From positions 1-64,000 of the forward strand of contig NZ_BATR01000112.1 in the NCBI RefSeq assembly GCF_000739655.1: a stretch of 64,000 nt of DNA, given 5' to 3'. A program made the translations under genes and the position numbers. The notes below the pieces were generated by a model. That model was not told where the DNA came from. It did no database searches and saw nothing but the letters and a program-made list of their open reading frames with translations. Below, piece by piece: positions 16,683 to 26,672 of the stretch; the stretch's first letter is position 1, and each line of letters opens with the position of its first letter. The stretch is from Verrucomicrobium sp. BvORR106. Its GTDB lineage: Bacteria; Verrucomicrobiota; Verrucomicrobiia; Verrucomicrobiales; Verrucomicrobiaceae.

Positions 16683-17693
16683 TCAGTACCACTCGCCCAG
16701 GATGAAGTCTGAAATGCGACGGATGTCCCGGATGGCCACGGCCTGATTTCCCGCGCCTTCCTCCTCAGAGAAATCGAGGCGCTGGGCGATGCGTCCGCCT
16801 TTCCACACGCGGGCCTTGGCATTGTACGGCCCTACTTGGCGTGGATTGCTCCAGGTGTGGATGGCCAAGGTCCGCTCCTGAAGAGCGGCGGCCATGTGCA
16901 TGGGGCCGCTGTCCACACTCACGCACGCGTGGGAGTGACGCAGCAGCCAGATGAGCTCCTCCAGCGTGGTCCGATTGAGCAGGGATGTGACGTGGTTGCC
17001 GTGAATTTGGGGCGGGTTGGCGTACTTGCCAGCCAGCACCACCGGGTGAGGTGCCAGGCAATCGCACAAGGCCTGAATGGCCTCTGTGGTGAGGGACTTG
17101 CCATCACCACGGGAATACGGGTGCAGCACGAGGAAGGTGCCTTCCTTGGGGGCATTCGCCGGCGCGGTGCCCACGGGCAGGGTGAAAGTAATCTCCTCGG
17201 CCGGGGTAGGGATCCCCAGGGCGTTCACCAGCGTGAGGTAGCGGTCCACGGCATGAGCCTTGGAATCCACTTCTACGACGTGCTTGTAGAAGAAGGTGGC
17301 TCCCTCACGAGCATCTGACAGACCCACGATCGGCTTCACGCCGCGGACCTGGCAGATGAGCGCGCTGCGCAGCAGGCCTTGAAAATCGAGGGCGATCTCC
17401 GGCTGCTCACGGGTGCTGGTGTGCAAACTCCGGGCCCAGCTGAAGAGCTTGGGGAAGGTGCTGATCCGGCCAAACTGGCTGCGAGGGAATGGGATGACTT
17501 CCGAGATGTCCGGATTGCCTTCCAGCAGGGGCATCCATTCAGGATTGCACACCCAGCGGATGAGGAGCTCAGGGTGGGTTTTTTTGAGGAAGCGTGCCGC
17601 CGGCAGGGTGTGCACGATGTCTCCCAGCGAACTGGGTTTGACCAAGAAGACTGACTTGTACTGCGCCAGATCCGGCAACGGCTCAACCATCAT
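16683..17693 (-). CDS. GT9-family heptosyltransferase-like glycosyltransferase
   Basis: A 336-residue protein with the GT-B pattern of WaaC/WaaF/RfaQ enzymes: VFLVKPSSLGDIVHTLPAAR at the start, ALDFQGLLRSALI, then the C-terminal donor-site stretch LLRHSHACVSVDSGPMHMAA. These use ADP-heptose to build the inner core of lipopolysaccharide in the cytoplasm. The start overlaps the stop of the upstream phosphoesterase gene by 4 bp (ATGA), so the two are translationally coupled. The sugar specificity is not visible, and Verrucomicrobia may use other donors. Confidence 0.85.
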   Translation of the reverse strand: MMVEPLPDLAQYKSVFLVKPSSLGDIVHTLPAARFLKKTHPELLIRWVCNPEWMPLLEGNPDISEVIPFPRSQFGRISTFPKLFSWARSLHTSTREQPEIALDFQGLLRSALICQVRGVKPIVGLSDAREGATFFYKHVVEVDSKAHAVDRYLTLVNALGIPTPAEEITFTLPVGTAPANAPKEGTFLVLHPYSRGDGKSLTTEAIQALCDCLAPHPVVLAGKYANPPQIHGNHVTSLLNRTTLEELIWLLRHSHACVSVDSGPMHMAAALQERTLAIHTWSNPRQVGPYNAKARVWKGGRIAQRLDFSEEEGAGNQAVAIRDIRRISDFILGEWY

Positions 17694-18412
17694 CTTCCGA
17701 GGGCAAGGCGTTCCGCCAGTATGGGGGGCAGTCCGGCGTCGCAGATCTTCTGCTGCGCCGTGCGCAAGTCGTACTCCAGCCGGCGGATGTTGACCGTCTG
17801 CTTCTCGACATCGTACACGGCGTAAGAGGACCGCCAGTCGCCGTCGCGAGGCTGGCCCACAGAACCCACATTGATAAAGTACTTCACGCCGCGGCGCAGG
17901 GTCGCATCCGTCTCCCGCAGGCAGCGGACGGTGTCATCCTTCTCATACACCCTGGGTGCGTGAGTGTGCCCGTAGAAGCAGAGCTGCGTGAACTGGTAGC
18001 TGAAGCTGGCCATCGCATCGAAGCGATTGGTCACATAGGCCCAGCTGCCGGGGGAATCGAGAGTGGCGTGGACGATGGTGAAGTCCCGCACCTGGCGCAC
18101 CAGCTTCAGATCCCGCAACCATTGCTTCTGGTCAGGGGTGAGTTTCTGTCGGGTCCACAGCAGTGCGCTTTCCGCGAGCGGATTGAGCTCGTCGAGCGTG
18201 CGGTCCTGAGTGGCTTCTTCGTCGTGGTTGCCTTTGACTACCGGGCAATTGAGCGCCTTGACGTACTCCAGGCATTCGCTCGGATTGGCGTTGTAGCCGA
18301 CAATGTCCCCGACACAAACATAATGGGTGCACTCCTGCTCCTGAGCGTCACCCATGACGGTCATCAGGGCTTCCCAGTTGGCATGAATGTCTCCGAAGAT
18401 GGCGTAACGCAT
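17690..18412 (-). CDS. calcineurin-like metallophosphoesterase (YfcE/MJ0936-like)
   Basis: A 240-residue protein with all metallophosphoesterase blocks in order: FGDIHANWEAL, CVGDIVGYNANPSECLE, VVKGNHDEEA, TIVHATLDSP, LCFYGHTHAPRVYEK and INVGSVGQPRDGD. These bind a dinuclear metal centre and hydrolyse phosphodiesters or nucleotides. It is the first gene of a two-gene leftward operon with the heptosyltransferase. The pairing may mean it acts on a sugar phosphate or nucleotide product, but that is inference. Confidence 0.85.
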   Translation of the reverse strand: MRYAIFGDIHANWEALMTVMGDAQEQECTHYVCVGDIVGYNANPSECLEYVKALNCPVVKGNHDEEATQDRTLDELNPLAESALLWTRQKLTPDQKQWLRDLKLVRQVRDFTIVHATLDSPGSWAYVTNRFDAMASFSYQFTQLCFYGHTHAPRVYEKDDTVRCLRETDATLRRGVKYFINVGSVGQPRDGDWRSSYAVYDVEKQTVNIRRLEYDLRTAQQKICDAGLPPILAERLALGR

Positions 18413-18501
18413 GGAAGATGGCGAAGTCTAAACGTGGCGCGGACCGGGTTCAGGTCAAGCATTCGTAGCAGTCTGTGGAGGAAAAATGCTCTCCAGAGGG
18501 A

Positions 18502-19278
18502 CTATTTACGGTGAGGGGGCGGGGTAGGGGGCAGAGGGTGGCCCACTCGCTGGGCGGCCGGGATGTTGAGTTTGCGTTCCAGAATGTCAAGATCTCTGAG
18601 CACAGAGGGGTAGCGGAAGCCCTTGTCATAGTGTCGTTTCAGTATTTCGTACGCCTGCTGCATGTCGCGGGGCTCCCCCAGTTTTACCAGCTCATAGGCG
18701 CCCATGCGCTCATAGAACGGCTTGGCACCGTTCTTCGCGGCCAGCAGAAAGGCTTCCGCCGCGGGCCGGGGATCCTTCAAACGGTCGCGGTAGATCTCTG
18801 CTTCCCGCACGAGCAGCTTGGGGTTGTTCGGATTGTACACCAGACCCTCCTGCACGATGGTGAGTCCGCGCAGGACGTACTCGCGGAATTCCTTGTTCCG
18901 GATGGCTGCCCGCAGGTCCTCGCGTTGCTGGGTGCTGGTGGCGGCATTGTACGCCATGTGCCAGGCGGCCTCATCCCAGTACATGGCCTCCCGCGGCTGC
19001 ATGCGGGTGGTCAGGGTCATGAGGCTGTCCACCCGGCCCCAGTCACGATCCTCAAAGGCGACGTAGGCGCGCAGGTAGGTGATGCTGGCCACCAGCGAGC
19101 GAAGGCCGCCCAAGGCGGCGGCGAATGCCATCTGGCTCACGGACTCCCGCAAGCTCAGGGCCAGGGGGGCATCCCGCAGCTGTGCGGCTTTCAGCGAATC
19201 CGCGACCCGGTCTTCCAGCGGCACCTTGACCACCCCCAGAGCGACCAGCAGGAGCACTCCCAGTATCTTGTTTTTCAT
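18502..19278 (-). CDS. exported TPR-like helical protein, possible ABC-transporter partner
   Basis: A 258-residue protein with an N-terminal hydrophobic segment (KNKILGVLLLVALGVVKVPL). The rest is all-helical with alternating Ala/aromatic spacing typical of tetratricopeptide repeats (VASITYLRAYVAFEDRDWGR, MYWDEAAWHMAYNA, LVREAEIYRDRLKDPRPAAE, FYERMGAYELVKLG). No catalytic motif is visible. It follows the ABC permease by 17 bp, so it is probably the third component of that exporter operon, facing the periplasm. That role is inferred from position only. Confidence 0.6.
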   Translation of the reverse strand: MKNKILGVLLLVALGVVKVPLEDRVADSLKAAQLRDAPLALSLRESVSQMAFAAALGGLRSLVASITYLRAYVAFEDRDWGRVDSLMTLTTRMQPREAMYWDEAAWHMAYNAATSTQQREDLRAAIRNKEFREYVLRGLTIVQEGLVYNPNNPKLLVREAEIYRDRLKDPRPAAEAFLLAAKNGAKPFYERMGAYELVKLGEPRDMQQAYEILKRHYDKGFRYPSVLRDLDILERKLNIPAAQRVGHPLPPTPPPHRK

Positions 19279-19295
19279 GGCAGCGAGGGGACGGA

Positions 19296-20231
19296 TTAAA
19301 GTTCCTTCTCCACAAAAAAGAGGTAGGCCACGCTTGTGTACCCGACGATGTAAAGCAGGGCGATGCCGGACACCTCGGTGAGCACTCCGAGAGGAATGAC
19401 CTCTCCGCGGATGGCGGGCTCTGCCAGGTCAAAAAGCGTGAGGTCGGGGCAGAAGACTGCGATGGCTCCGCTCAGGGACTTCTGCCAGAAGCCGGACATC
19501 TTGTCCAGGAACCACTCCCGCAGCAGCGACTGGCCGTGGCCTGCGATGACAAACGCGATGCCGACCAGGATGGTGAAGAGGGTGGAGCTGGCAAAGCAGG
19601 AGATGAGCAGCGAAACCGCCGCCACGACCGAGGCCTGGAGGAAGATGGCCCACACGGCACTGTGCAGGCTGTAAGTCAGGCCGAAGCGCGAGTTGAGATC
19701 CTTGATGAAGGCGATGTTCTCCGGAGTGGCGGCCTGCTCCTTCTCCAGCGCGGCAATCTGGCTGGAGATGATGAGGGATTGCTTCAGGTATAGCATGAGG
19801 CTGAAGACCAGATCCATCAGCAGCAAACCACCGCCGAGCAGCAGCATCACGCCCAGCAGCTTGCCAATGAGGTACTCGTACCGGGGGACGGGTTTGCTCA
19901 GCGTGGTGTAGAGCGTTCGGTCCTCCAGATCGCGGGGGAGCAGCAGCCCGGTGGCCGCAATGGCGATGATGATGAAGAAGATCTTGAGCGCGCCGAAGGT
20001 CCAGTCCTTGAGCAGCTTCAACTGCTGTTCAGGGCTCACCGCGGGGAAGGCAAAGGCGGCGATCACGATCACCATGCTGATGATCCCCATGAAGACGAGG
20101 ATGCGCATCCGGATCAACTGCGTGACGGTATGCGTGGCCATGGTCCAGATGCGGCCTGGCGAAAAGGAGGAGTAAGCAGAGCGGGAGGGAGCGGAGCTCA
20201 TGAGAGACTGGGGGGCAAAATCATTCGCCAT
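19296..20231 (-). CDS. ABC-2-type transporter permease
   Basis: About 311 residues with six hydrophobic segments: two near the N-terminus (LVFMGIISMVIVIAAFAF, IFFIIIAIAATGLLLP), a pair in the middle and two at the end (IALLYIVGYTSVAYLFF). The stretch RDLEDRTLYTTLSKPVPRYE is typical of ABC-2 permeases of the CcmB/NosY-like group. The ATG at 20231 overlaps the ATPase stop; a GTG at 20234 and an ATG at 20201 are alternatives. Together with the next gene upstream it should form an ATP-driven exporter. The substrate is unknown. Confidence 0.78.
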   Translation of the reverse strand: MANDFAPQSLMSSAPSRSAYSSFSPGRIWTMATHTVTQLIRMRILVFMGIISMVIVIAAFAFPAVSPEQQLKLLKDWTFGALKIFFIIIAIAATGLLLPRDLEDRTLYTTLSKPVPRYEYLIGKLLGVMLLLGGGLLLMDLVFSLMLYLKQSLIISSQIAALEKEQAATPENIAFIKDLNSRFGLTYSLHSAVWAIFLQASVVAAVSLLISCFASSTLFTILVGIAFVIAGHGQSLLREWFLDKMSGFWQKSLSGAIAVFCPDLTLFDLAEPAIRGEVIPLGVLTEVSGIALLYIVGYTSVAYLFFVEKEL

Positions 20232-21108
20232 CACCCGTCTGGGTGGTGGACTGGAGGAAAAGTTTTTCGAGGGTGGTGCGCGGCTTGCCCTCGGATATCA
20301 ACTGGCTCTTGCCTCCGGATTCCTGCACCAGGGCGTGAATCCTGGCGAGCAGCTCTGGGGAAGCGTCCTGCAGGATGAGCTCCGTCTGATTCTCCACGGA
20401 GATGAGATCCTCCAGCTTGCCCTCACTGACCATGCGCCCGTTGGACATGATGCCGACGCGGTCGCACACTTCTTGCATCTGCTCGAGCAGGTGAGAGGTG
20501 ACCACTATGGTGATGCCTCTTTCCTTGAGCTCCAGGATGAGATCCCGGATGCGGCGGGAGCCCACCGGGTCCACACCGGCGGTGGGTTCATCCAGAATCA
20601 GGAGCCGGGGCTCATGGATGAGCGCCTGGGCCAGGCCCACGCGCTGGAGCATGCCTTTGGAGTAACCGCCGATCCGACGTTCGGCGGCGTGAGTGAGTCC
20701 GGTGAGCTCCAGCATGGCTTCGGTGCGGCCCTTTAGTTCGGAGCCGCGCAGGCCGCAGAGTTTGCCGTAGAAGTTGAGCGTCTCCCGGCCGCTGAGGTGC
20801 TTGTAGAAGTAGGGGTTCTCCGGGAGAAAGCCCACGTCTTGACGGCTGGCCACTTCCTCACTGTCCCGGCCAAAGATGGTGGCTCTGCCCTGGGTGGCCT
20901 TGAGCAGGCCCAGCATCACCTTCATGGTGGTGGACTTCCCGCAGCCGTTGGGGCCGATGAGCCCGTACACCTCTCCGGCACCGACCGTGAAGCTGAGCTG
21001 CCTGACCGCCAGGAGCGGCTTCTTGGTGAAGCCCGATTTGAACACCTTGGTGAGGTTTTCAACCGTCACGGCAGGCGGGGGGGCGGTGGAGGGAGAGGGG
21101 GTGTCCAT
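20221..21108 (-). CDS. ABC transporter ATP-binding protein
   Basis: About 295 residues from the ATG at 21108; a GTG at 21147 would overlap the acylphosphatase gene. Walker A is LIGPNGCGKSTTMK, the signature GGYSKGMLQRVGLAQAL (a YSKGM variant common in ABC-2 exporters), Walker B RLLILDEPTAGVDP and the H-loop VVTSHLLEQMQE. It partners the overlapping permease. The C-terminal ~70 residues resemble the regulatory tails of NatA-like ATPases. Confidence 0.88.
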   Translation of the reverse strand: MDTPSPSTAPPPAVTVENLTKVFKSGFTKKPLLAVRQLSFTVGAGEVYGLIGPNGCGKSTTMKVMLGLLKATQGRATIFGRDSEEVASRQDVGFLPENPYFYKHLSGRETLNFYGKLCGLRGSELKGRTEAMLELTGLTHAAERRIGGYSKGMLQRVGLAQALIHEPRLLILDEPTAGVDPVGSRRIRDLILELKERGITIVVTSHLLEQMQEVCDRVGIMSNGRMVSEGKLEDLISVENQTELILQDASPELLARIHALVQESGGKSQLISEGKPRTTLEKLFLQSTTQTGDGE

Positions 21109-21118
21109 GGCCAGGTGT

Positions 21119-21394
21119 TCAGGAAACAATGGTAAAGCCTCTGACACCGGTCAGAGGGGCAATGTTGTTCATTTCCACTTCCTTGATGTTGCCGCCCAGC
21201 GAGCTGTTCTGAATGTCCTCAAGGAAGGCGTCGAGTTCCTCCTCATCATAGGAGGTAGCCTGCAGTTCCACCCGCCCGTCAGGCAGGTTCTTCACCCAGC
21301 CGGTGACCTCGAAACCGGAGGCGATGCGCTTGACGGCGTAACGGAATCCAACGCCCTGGACTCTGCCAGAGTAAAATACTTGCTTTGAGGTCAT
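21119..21394 (-). CDS. acyP: acylphosphatase
   Basis: A 91-residue protein of normal length for the family. The signature VQGVGFRYAVKRIA carries the catalytic Arg in a beta-alpha loop, and the second conserved stretch is GWVKNLPDGRVELQA with the catalytic Asn. It hydrolyses carboxyl-phosphate bonds such as acetyl phosphate or 1,3-bisphosphoglycerate. It is the first gene of the leftward group, 10 bp ahead of the ABC ATPase. A functional link to the exporter is not evident. Confidence 0.92.
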   Translation of the reverse strand: MTSKQVFYSGRVQGVGFRYAVKRIASGFEVTGWVKNLPDGRVELQATSYDEEELDAFLEDIQNSSLGGNIKEVEMNNIAPLTGVRGFTIVS

Positions 21395-21489
21395 GGGTGC
21401 GATTGAGAAAAGAGGCGACGCTATTTCATGCCACGTTCCCGTTGGGAAGGCAACATGAGAGCCAGCGATCGAGCGGAAGGGAAGGGAGG

Positions 21490-23082
21490 CTATTTGCCCG
21501 AGCTTGACGGAGCCACGAGCGTCTTCTCCGCCGCCCTGGCAAATGCCTCGGTGGCGGCATCGATCAACAGCACGCCCTGGCCATTGTGAGTGCGCTTCAT
21601 GATCACGAAGCGTTCGGGACCGTCGAGCTGGAAGACGTCCTTGGCCGCCTTGGTGGAGGGCGTAGCTCCCTTGTACCGACTGAGGAGCCCGGTGCGCATG
21701 GCGGAGAAAAAGGCGTCCGCGCCATTGCTATCCTTCCACAGGGTCTGCCAGACGGCATGGTCACGCTTGGCCCCTTCTCCGGCGGAGTAGGTGAGCCACA
21801 TGTCATTGGCCCAGCCGGGCGCGGTGCTGGCGGCTATGGGTTCCGCCACATGTTGCTTGAGCAGGAGCACCATGCCCAGAGGGCCCATGGTATCCTCCCA
21901 AACGGGGGCGGCACCGGCGATCTTTGTCTCAGGAAGACGCAGAGCCAAGGGGCGGAAGGGCTCTTCCGCCAGGTAGAGCTGCGGATCCAGAATCTCGGCG
22001 GACGCGGTGGGGAGGCGGTCGTAGGTGGCATCGACCTGCTCCCACCCGCCGATGCTGTGCATGGCCTGCATGAAATCGAGCCCCATGCCAAAGGGCAGCA
22101 ACTCCAGCTCGCGCAGGAAATTGGGGATGGGGACGGCCCGGGAGGGATCATCTGGATCTTCGCCCACGCCACCGCCGCCGCCCTTGTCCGGGTGACGGAG
22201 GGCGTGGAGGAAGCGGGTCAAGGTGGCATCGCCTGCCAGCAGCGACTCCCGGGCCAGGCGCTGGTCCAGAGTGAGCGGCTTGGCCTCTGGCGGGAAGACG
22301 GCTTTGCCAAAGTGCTTGAACAGGTATCCGTAGGCCAGCGCCAGGGCGTTCTCCCGCTCACTGGCATGTTCGGCGATCAGGAGCGTCTGACTCTCCTGGT
22401 CAAACCAACCCCCGATCTGGTGGGAGAGGAAGGCGGCTTTCAAGGCGATGGCATCGATAGGCTCTGGCACCGCGCCCACGGCAGCGAGCGCTCTGCCAAA
22501 CTGCTTGCCATAGGAGGGAGGAAACTGCTTGGTCAGCCAGGCCGCGATCCGGCTCTCCACTTCTGCCCGGTCCACAGTCAGGGTGGGCAGGGGGATGTCC
22601 TGGATCTCGCGAGTTTTCACCAGTTCGATCCCGATACCGACGAAGTCAGGCGCTTCCCCGCTGGAGGTGGCCTTCATGTCCGGGCTGCAAGGGGGCGTCA
22701 GTGTGGGGTTGCTCCCCGTGAGTGAGGCCAGCTTGTCCAGAAGGGTGGAGTTCTCCTTGCGCAGGATGTCCACCTGCTCCTGAAGGTAGGTTACTTGCGA
22801 CTGCAGGGTTTTGACCTCCTGGGCCGAGCCTGCGGCACCTTCCGCTGCAGGTGCTTCCATGTCCACGGAAGGGTCTAGGCCGGGGAGGCGGGGCGGGGGT
22901 ATGGTGCCGAGTGCTCCACCCGGATCCGCCGCCGGGGTGGAGGGGGGAGTCTGGCCTGGGGAGGGGGAGGATGAGGGGGCTGGAGGGGAAGGTGGAGAGG
23001 GCTTCTGCGTCTGCTGTATCAGCAGGCCAGCACCCACACCCGACGCCACCAGCACAGAAAGAAGAATCAAAGGCCGGGCCAT
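21490..23082 (-). CDS. anchored coiled-coil protein of unknown function
   Basis: About 530 residues starting at MARPLILLSVLVASGVGAGL, which forms an N-terminal anchor or signal. A Pro/Ser-rich stretch (residues ~25-60) and a short coiled coil (VKTLQSQVTYLQEQVDILRK) follow, then a ~390-residue globular region with ITAWL-like helices, LLIAEHASERENALALAYGY and FLREGLELLPFGMG-like phrases. A similar layout occurs in Verrucomicrobia-specific proteins, but no named family was recognised. The upstream start at 23133 is less likely because it hides the signal. It stands alone between acyP and folP. Confidence 0.6.
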   Translation of the reverse strand: MARPLILLSVLVASGVGAGLLIQQTQKPSPPSPPAPSSSPSPGQTPPSTPAADPGGALGTIPPPRLPGLDPSVDMEAPAAEGAAGSAQEVKTLQSQVTYLQEQVDILRKENSTLLDKLASLTGSNPTLTPPCSPDMKATSSGEAPDFVGIGIELVKTREIQDIPLPTLTVDRAEVESRIAAWLTKQFPPSYGKQFGRALAAVGAVPEPIDAIALKAAFLSHQIGGWFDQESQTLLIAEHASERENALALAYGYLFKHFGKAVFPPEAKPLTLDQRLARESLLAGDATLTRFLHALRHPDKGGGGGVGEDPDDPSRAVPIPNFLRELELLPFGMGLDFMQAMHSIGGWEQVDATYDRLPTASAEILDPQLYLAEEPFRPLALRLPETKIAGAAPVWEDTMGPLGMVLLLKQHVAEPIAASTAPGWANDMWLTYSAGEGAKRDHAVWQTLWKDSNGADAFFSAMRTGLLSRYKGATPSTKAAKDVFQLDGPERFVIMKRTHNGQGVLLIDAATEAFARAAEKTLVAPSSSGK

Positions 23083-23240
23083 GGGAAATCGTAGAGCAGT
23101 TGGGGGGATTGTCGATTGAGGAATCTCGCGCACCCTGAGACACTTTCAGAGGAAGGTTGTTGGACAATCAATCCTGTTTTTCGGGCGGAATTTGTCGATT
23201 CCGCGGAATGGTGCTTGAAGGGAGGGACGGGGTGGCCACC

Positions 23241-24113
23241 ATGCACCCGTTTCACCTCCCATGGGCACACGCTGGCGCATCCATCATCAGAATCATGACT
23301 TCAGTACCCGTGGCTGGGTCATGGGGGGTGCTCAATGTCACGCCCGATTCCTTTTCAGATGGGGGCAAGTTCTTTGGCACTGCCCTGGCGGTGGAACGGG
23401 GGCTGGAGATGGCGGAGGACGGGGCGGATGTGCTGGACATCGGTGGGGAGTCCACCCGGCCTGGGGCCGACCCGGTGAGCGTGGCAGATGAAATCAAGCG
23501 GGTGGTGCCGGTCATCAGCGAAATCCGCGGCCGCACCCGGGTGCTGATCTCGGTGGATACGATGAAGCCTGAGGTCGCCCGGGAAGCCCTGGCCGCGGGG
23601 GCTGATATCGTCAATGACGTGAATGCCCTGCGTGAGCCTGGCATGCTGGAGGCAGTGGCTGAAACCTCCGCCGGAGTCATCGTCATGCACATGAAGGGCA
23701 CGCCACGGACCATGCAGGTGCAGCCCACCTATGTAGATGTGGTGCGGGAGGTGCGGGAGTTCTTTCTGGAGCGGCTGGATGCTCTGGCTCAGGCGGGCAT
23801 CGATCCCCTGCGGGTGGCTCTGGATCCGGGATTCGGCTTTGGAAAAACGCTGGCCCATAATGTTGCCCTGCTGAATGCGCTTGAGGATCTGCGCGTGGAG
23901 GACCGTCCCTTCGTTTTGGGCGTTTCCCGCAAGTCACTGCTGGGGGCCCTGGTGGGGGATCTGAGCCTGGACCGCCGTGCGTGGCCCACGGTCGCTCTCT
24001 CCTCATGGATGCGGGAGTCGGGTGGCGAGATCGTCCGCGTGCACGATGTGAAGCCGAACGCCCAGGCCATGCGTATGACAGAAGCCATCATGGGGCCTGC
24101 GCGGCCTGCATGA
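23241..24113 (+). CDS. folP: dihydropteroate synthase
   Basis: Joins p-aminobenzoate to 6-hydroxymethyl-dihydropterin diphosphate in folate synthesis; cytosolic TIM barrel. Signatures are GVLNVTPDSFSDGGKF, LDIGGESTRPGADPV, SVDTMKPEVAREAL, IVNDVNALREPG, VIVMHMKGTPRTMQ, LDPGFGFGKTLAHN, VLGVSRKSLLG and a closing VRVHDVKPNAQAM. Starts at 23157, 23241 and 23295 are possible; 23241 has a purine-rich GGGAGGGACGGGG upstream and gives 290 residues, the usual length. The gene is transcribed alone. Confidence 0.95.
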   Translation: MHPFHLPWAHAGASIIRIMTSVPVAGSWGVLNVTPDSFSDGGKFFGTALAVERGLEMAEDGADVLDIGGESTRPGADPVSVADEIKRVVPVISEIRGRTRVLISVDTMKPEVAREALAAGADIVNDVNALREPGMLEAVAETSAGVIVMHMKGTPRTMQVQPTYVDVVREVREFFLERLDALAQAGIDPLRVALDPGFGFGKTLAHNVALLNALEDLRVEDRPFVLGVSRKSLLGALVGDLSLDRRAWPTVALSSWMRESGGEIVRVHDVKPNAQAMRMTEAIMGPARPA

Positions 24114-24173
24114 TGGGGCGGGTTTCTCCATCTATGCGGCACTTTTCCTGCTTCTGGGTGAATCATTCGCAAG

Positions 24174-25305
<1,132 letters not shown>

Positions 25306-25349
25306 GCCGCGATGTCGCCATTGGGTGACTCGAGTTAGTTAATCATCAA

Positions 25350-25382
25350 AGGCCGGCGGAGGAAACTTCGTCGGCTTTTTTT
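25350..25382 (+). terminator. rho-independent terminator after gap
   Basis: A 12-bp stem (25350-25361 with 25366-25377, several G-U pairs) closed by a GAAA tetraloop and followed by seven Ts. It separates the housekeeping gap gene from the accessory array. Confidence 0.82.
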
Positions 25383-25414
25383 GTGTCTGGGGGAGTGTGT
25401 GAGGTTTGGTTTTT

Positions 25415-26126
25415 TGTTGGCGACTGGAGACTGATGAGCCAGTTTTTGGGGCAAATCGAGCTAACGACAGCATCCAATCTACTCATTCCACGTCACCAGA
25501 TGAAATATGACTTCGGATTCTTTGAGGAGTTCTCTCGTCGACGCAGAAAGCTCTTCGGGTCCCAGGTGGCTGTTGAATCTCCGATGACTGGCTACTTCGG
25601 GTCAGCCCGAGCTGCAAGCGACGAGTTGCAAGGGATCTCTGGACCGGAAGGGGACGTCTTCTGTTCCCAAGGTGCCTATTTCAAAGCTGGAGGCAGTATC
25701 GCTGAGCTGGATTCCGTGTTGAGTACCAAGTTGCCCGCGGACTTTGCGCAATTTCATGAAGAGTATGGGGAAAGTCTGATCGTAACGCGCAGCGAGCCAA
25801 TACTGCTCTACCCGACCTCTCGAGTCGTTGCGGACTATCTGGATGATGTTGATGAAGCATCGCTAGAGGGGCGCTTCTTTCGCTTCGCTTGCTACCAGGA
25901 CCCTCTCTACCTGGGGCTTCGCCTGGATGGGCAAAACAAGGTATGGGAGGTGGTGCGTTGTACCTATGGCTTGCTGTATAGCGAGATGGTCGCTCCACAA
26001 GGGCGGCGTACTGTGGTTGCCCCGTCCTTTTATCAATGGCTCAGGCATTTGGTTGATTCGGACGGTTTCCCGGATGAGATCTATCCTCGCGATGGCTTCA
26101 CTCCATACCATGAGGTGCTTGAGTGA
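25415..26126. repeat. direct repeat unit 1 (SUKH-like gene), partner 28478-29189
   Basis: 712 bp matching a second unit of equal length. Homology starts at TGTTGGCGACTGGAGACTG just before the ATG and stops at the stop codon. From about 25793 to 25979 the copies are identical; the 5' third carries many substitutions. Confidence 0.85.
25434..26126 (+). CDS. SUKH (SMI1/KNR4)-like immunity protein, copy 1
   Basis: A 230-residue soluble protein. The second half has the SUKH layout: KLPADFAQFHEEYGESLIVT, then a beta-rich run RFFRFACYQDPLYLGLRLDG with VWEVVRCTYGLLY, and a final SFYQWLRHLVDSDGF helix. SUKH proteins neutralise nuclease-type polymorphic toxins in the cytoplasm. The family call is from pattern only. 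A second copy lies at 28497-29189; the two are nearly identical at the 3' end and diverged in the 5' part. An AHH-type toxin tip and an imm11-like gene nearby support an immunity role. The start at 25434 is shared by both copies, as are the 19 bases before it. Confidence 0.62.
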   Translation: MSQFLGQIELTTASNLLIPRHQMKYDFGFFEEFSRRRRKLFGSQVAVESPMTGYFGSARAASDELQGISGPEGDVFCSQGAYFKAGGSIAELDSVLSTKLPADFAQFHEEYGESLIVTRSEPILLYPTSRVVADYLDDVDEASLEGRFFRFACYQDPLYLGLRLDGQNKVWEVVRCTYGLLYSEMVAPQGRRTVVAPSFYQWLRHLVDSDGFPDEIYPRDGFTPYHEVLE

Positions 26127-26235
26127 GTGCGGAAAGGTGTAACGTGAACCGTGGGGCACTGAACTCTCAAACGCCGAGGAAGCCCCAAGCCTGGACTCTG
26201 GGTTTCTTCCCCGGAGTTCAAAAAGACCAAACGCG

Positions 26236-26526
26236 ATGAAGGAGATAATTGTCACCAAGGTGATTTTCGACATCTACAACAAATACGATGGCGACTTCGG
26301 ATTGCTCGATGAACGGTGGGCCTCTGAGGGCGATCGAAGGAAAGTTACTTTGCAGCAAACGATGATTTTCTCCGAGTATATGGATAAACTGAGGTGGCTC
26401 AAAGTGCGTGCAATATCTGCGGAGCTTAGGGCGGCAATGGAGGCAAGGCTAATGGAGCTTGAGGACTGCATCGAAAATGAAGTGGCAGAGGAAGTCAGGA
26501 GGCGGGTGCAACAAGAAAGTCCCTGA
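26236..26526 (+). CDS. small acidic helical protein of unknown function
   Basis: A 96-residue, highly charged, probably all-helical protein (KEIIVTKVIFDIYNKYDGDF, then LRAAMEARLMELEDCIENEV). It has no signal peptide and no recognised domain. It lies between the first SUKH-like gene and the toxin tip. Small acidic proteins in such places are often immunity proteins or leftovers, but nothing in the sequence shows a partner. Confidence 0.5.
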   Translation: MKEIIVTKVIFDIYNKYDGDFGLLDERWASEGDRRKVTLQQTMIFSEYMDKLRWLKVRAISAELRAAMEARLMELEDCIENEVAEEVRRRVQQESP

Positions 26527-26647
26527 CGCAGTTCAAGGATCTACGGGGCTTGTTTTGCGCAAGCATCTTGGAGCCGTCGACATCCTTGGTTTCTGCCTGC
26601 TAAAAACAGGTTAGCCTGCCTTGTCTGTACTACGACGGCCTGAGCTG

Positions 26648-26672
26648 TAACGCCACAAGACAGGCTATGCGG
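26648..26672 (+). repeat. cassette-boundary motif, copy A
   Basis: AACGCCACAAGACAGGCTAT followed by GCGG. It shares GCCAC...GACAGGCTATGCGG with copies at 29201 and 30038 and the core AGACAGGCTAT with 27820 and 28447. Here the ATG of the toxin-tip reading frame lies inside it. An inverted partner (TAGCCTGCCTTGT, 26612-26624) sits just upstream. Confidence 0.6.

Noticed and set aside
21586-22725. Rightward 379-codon frame
   Set aside because: Antisense of the coiled-coil protein gene, which has a signal peptide and Verrucomicrobia-like composition.
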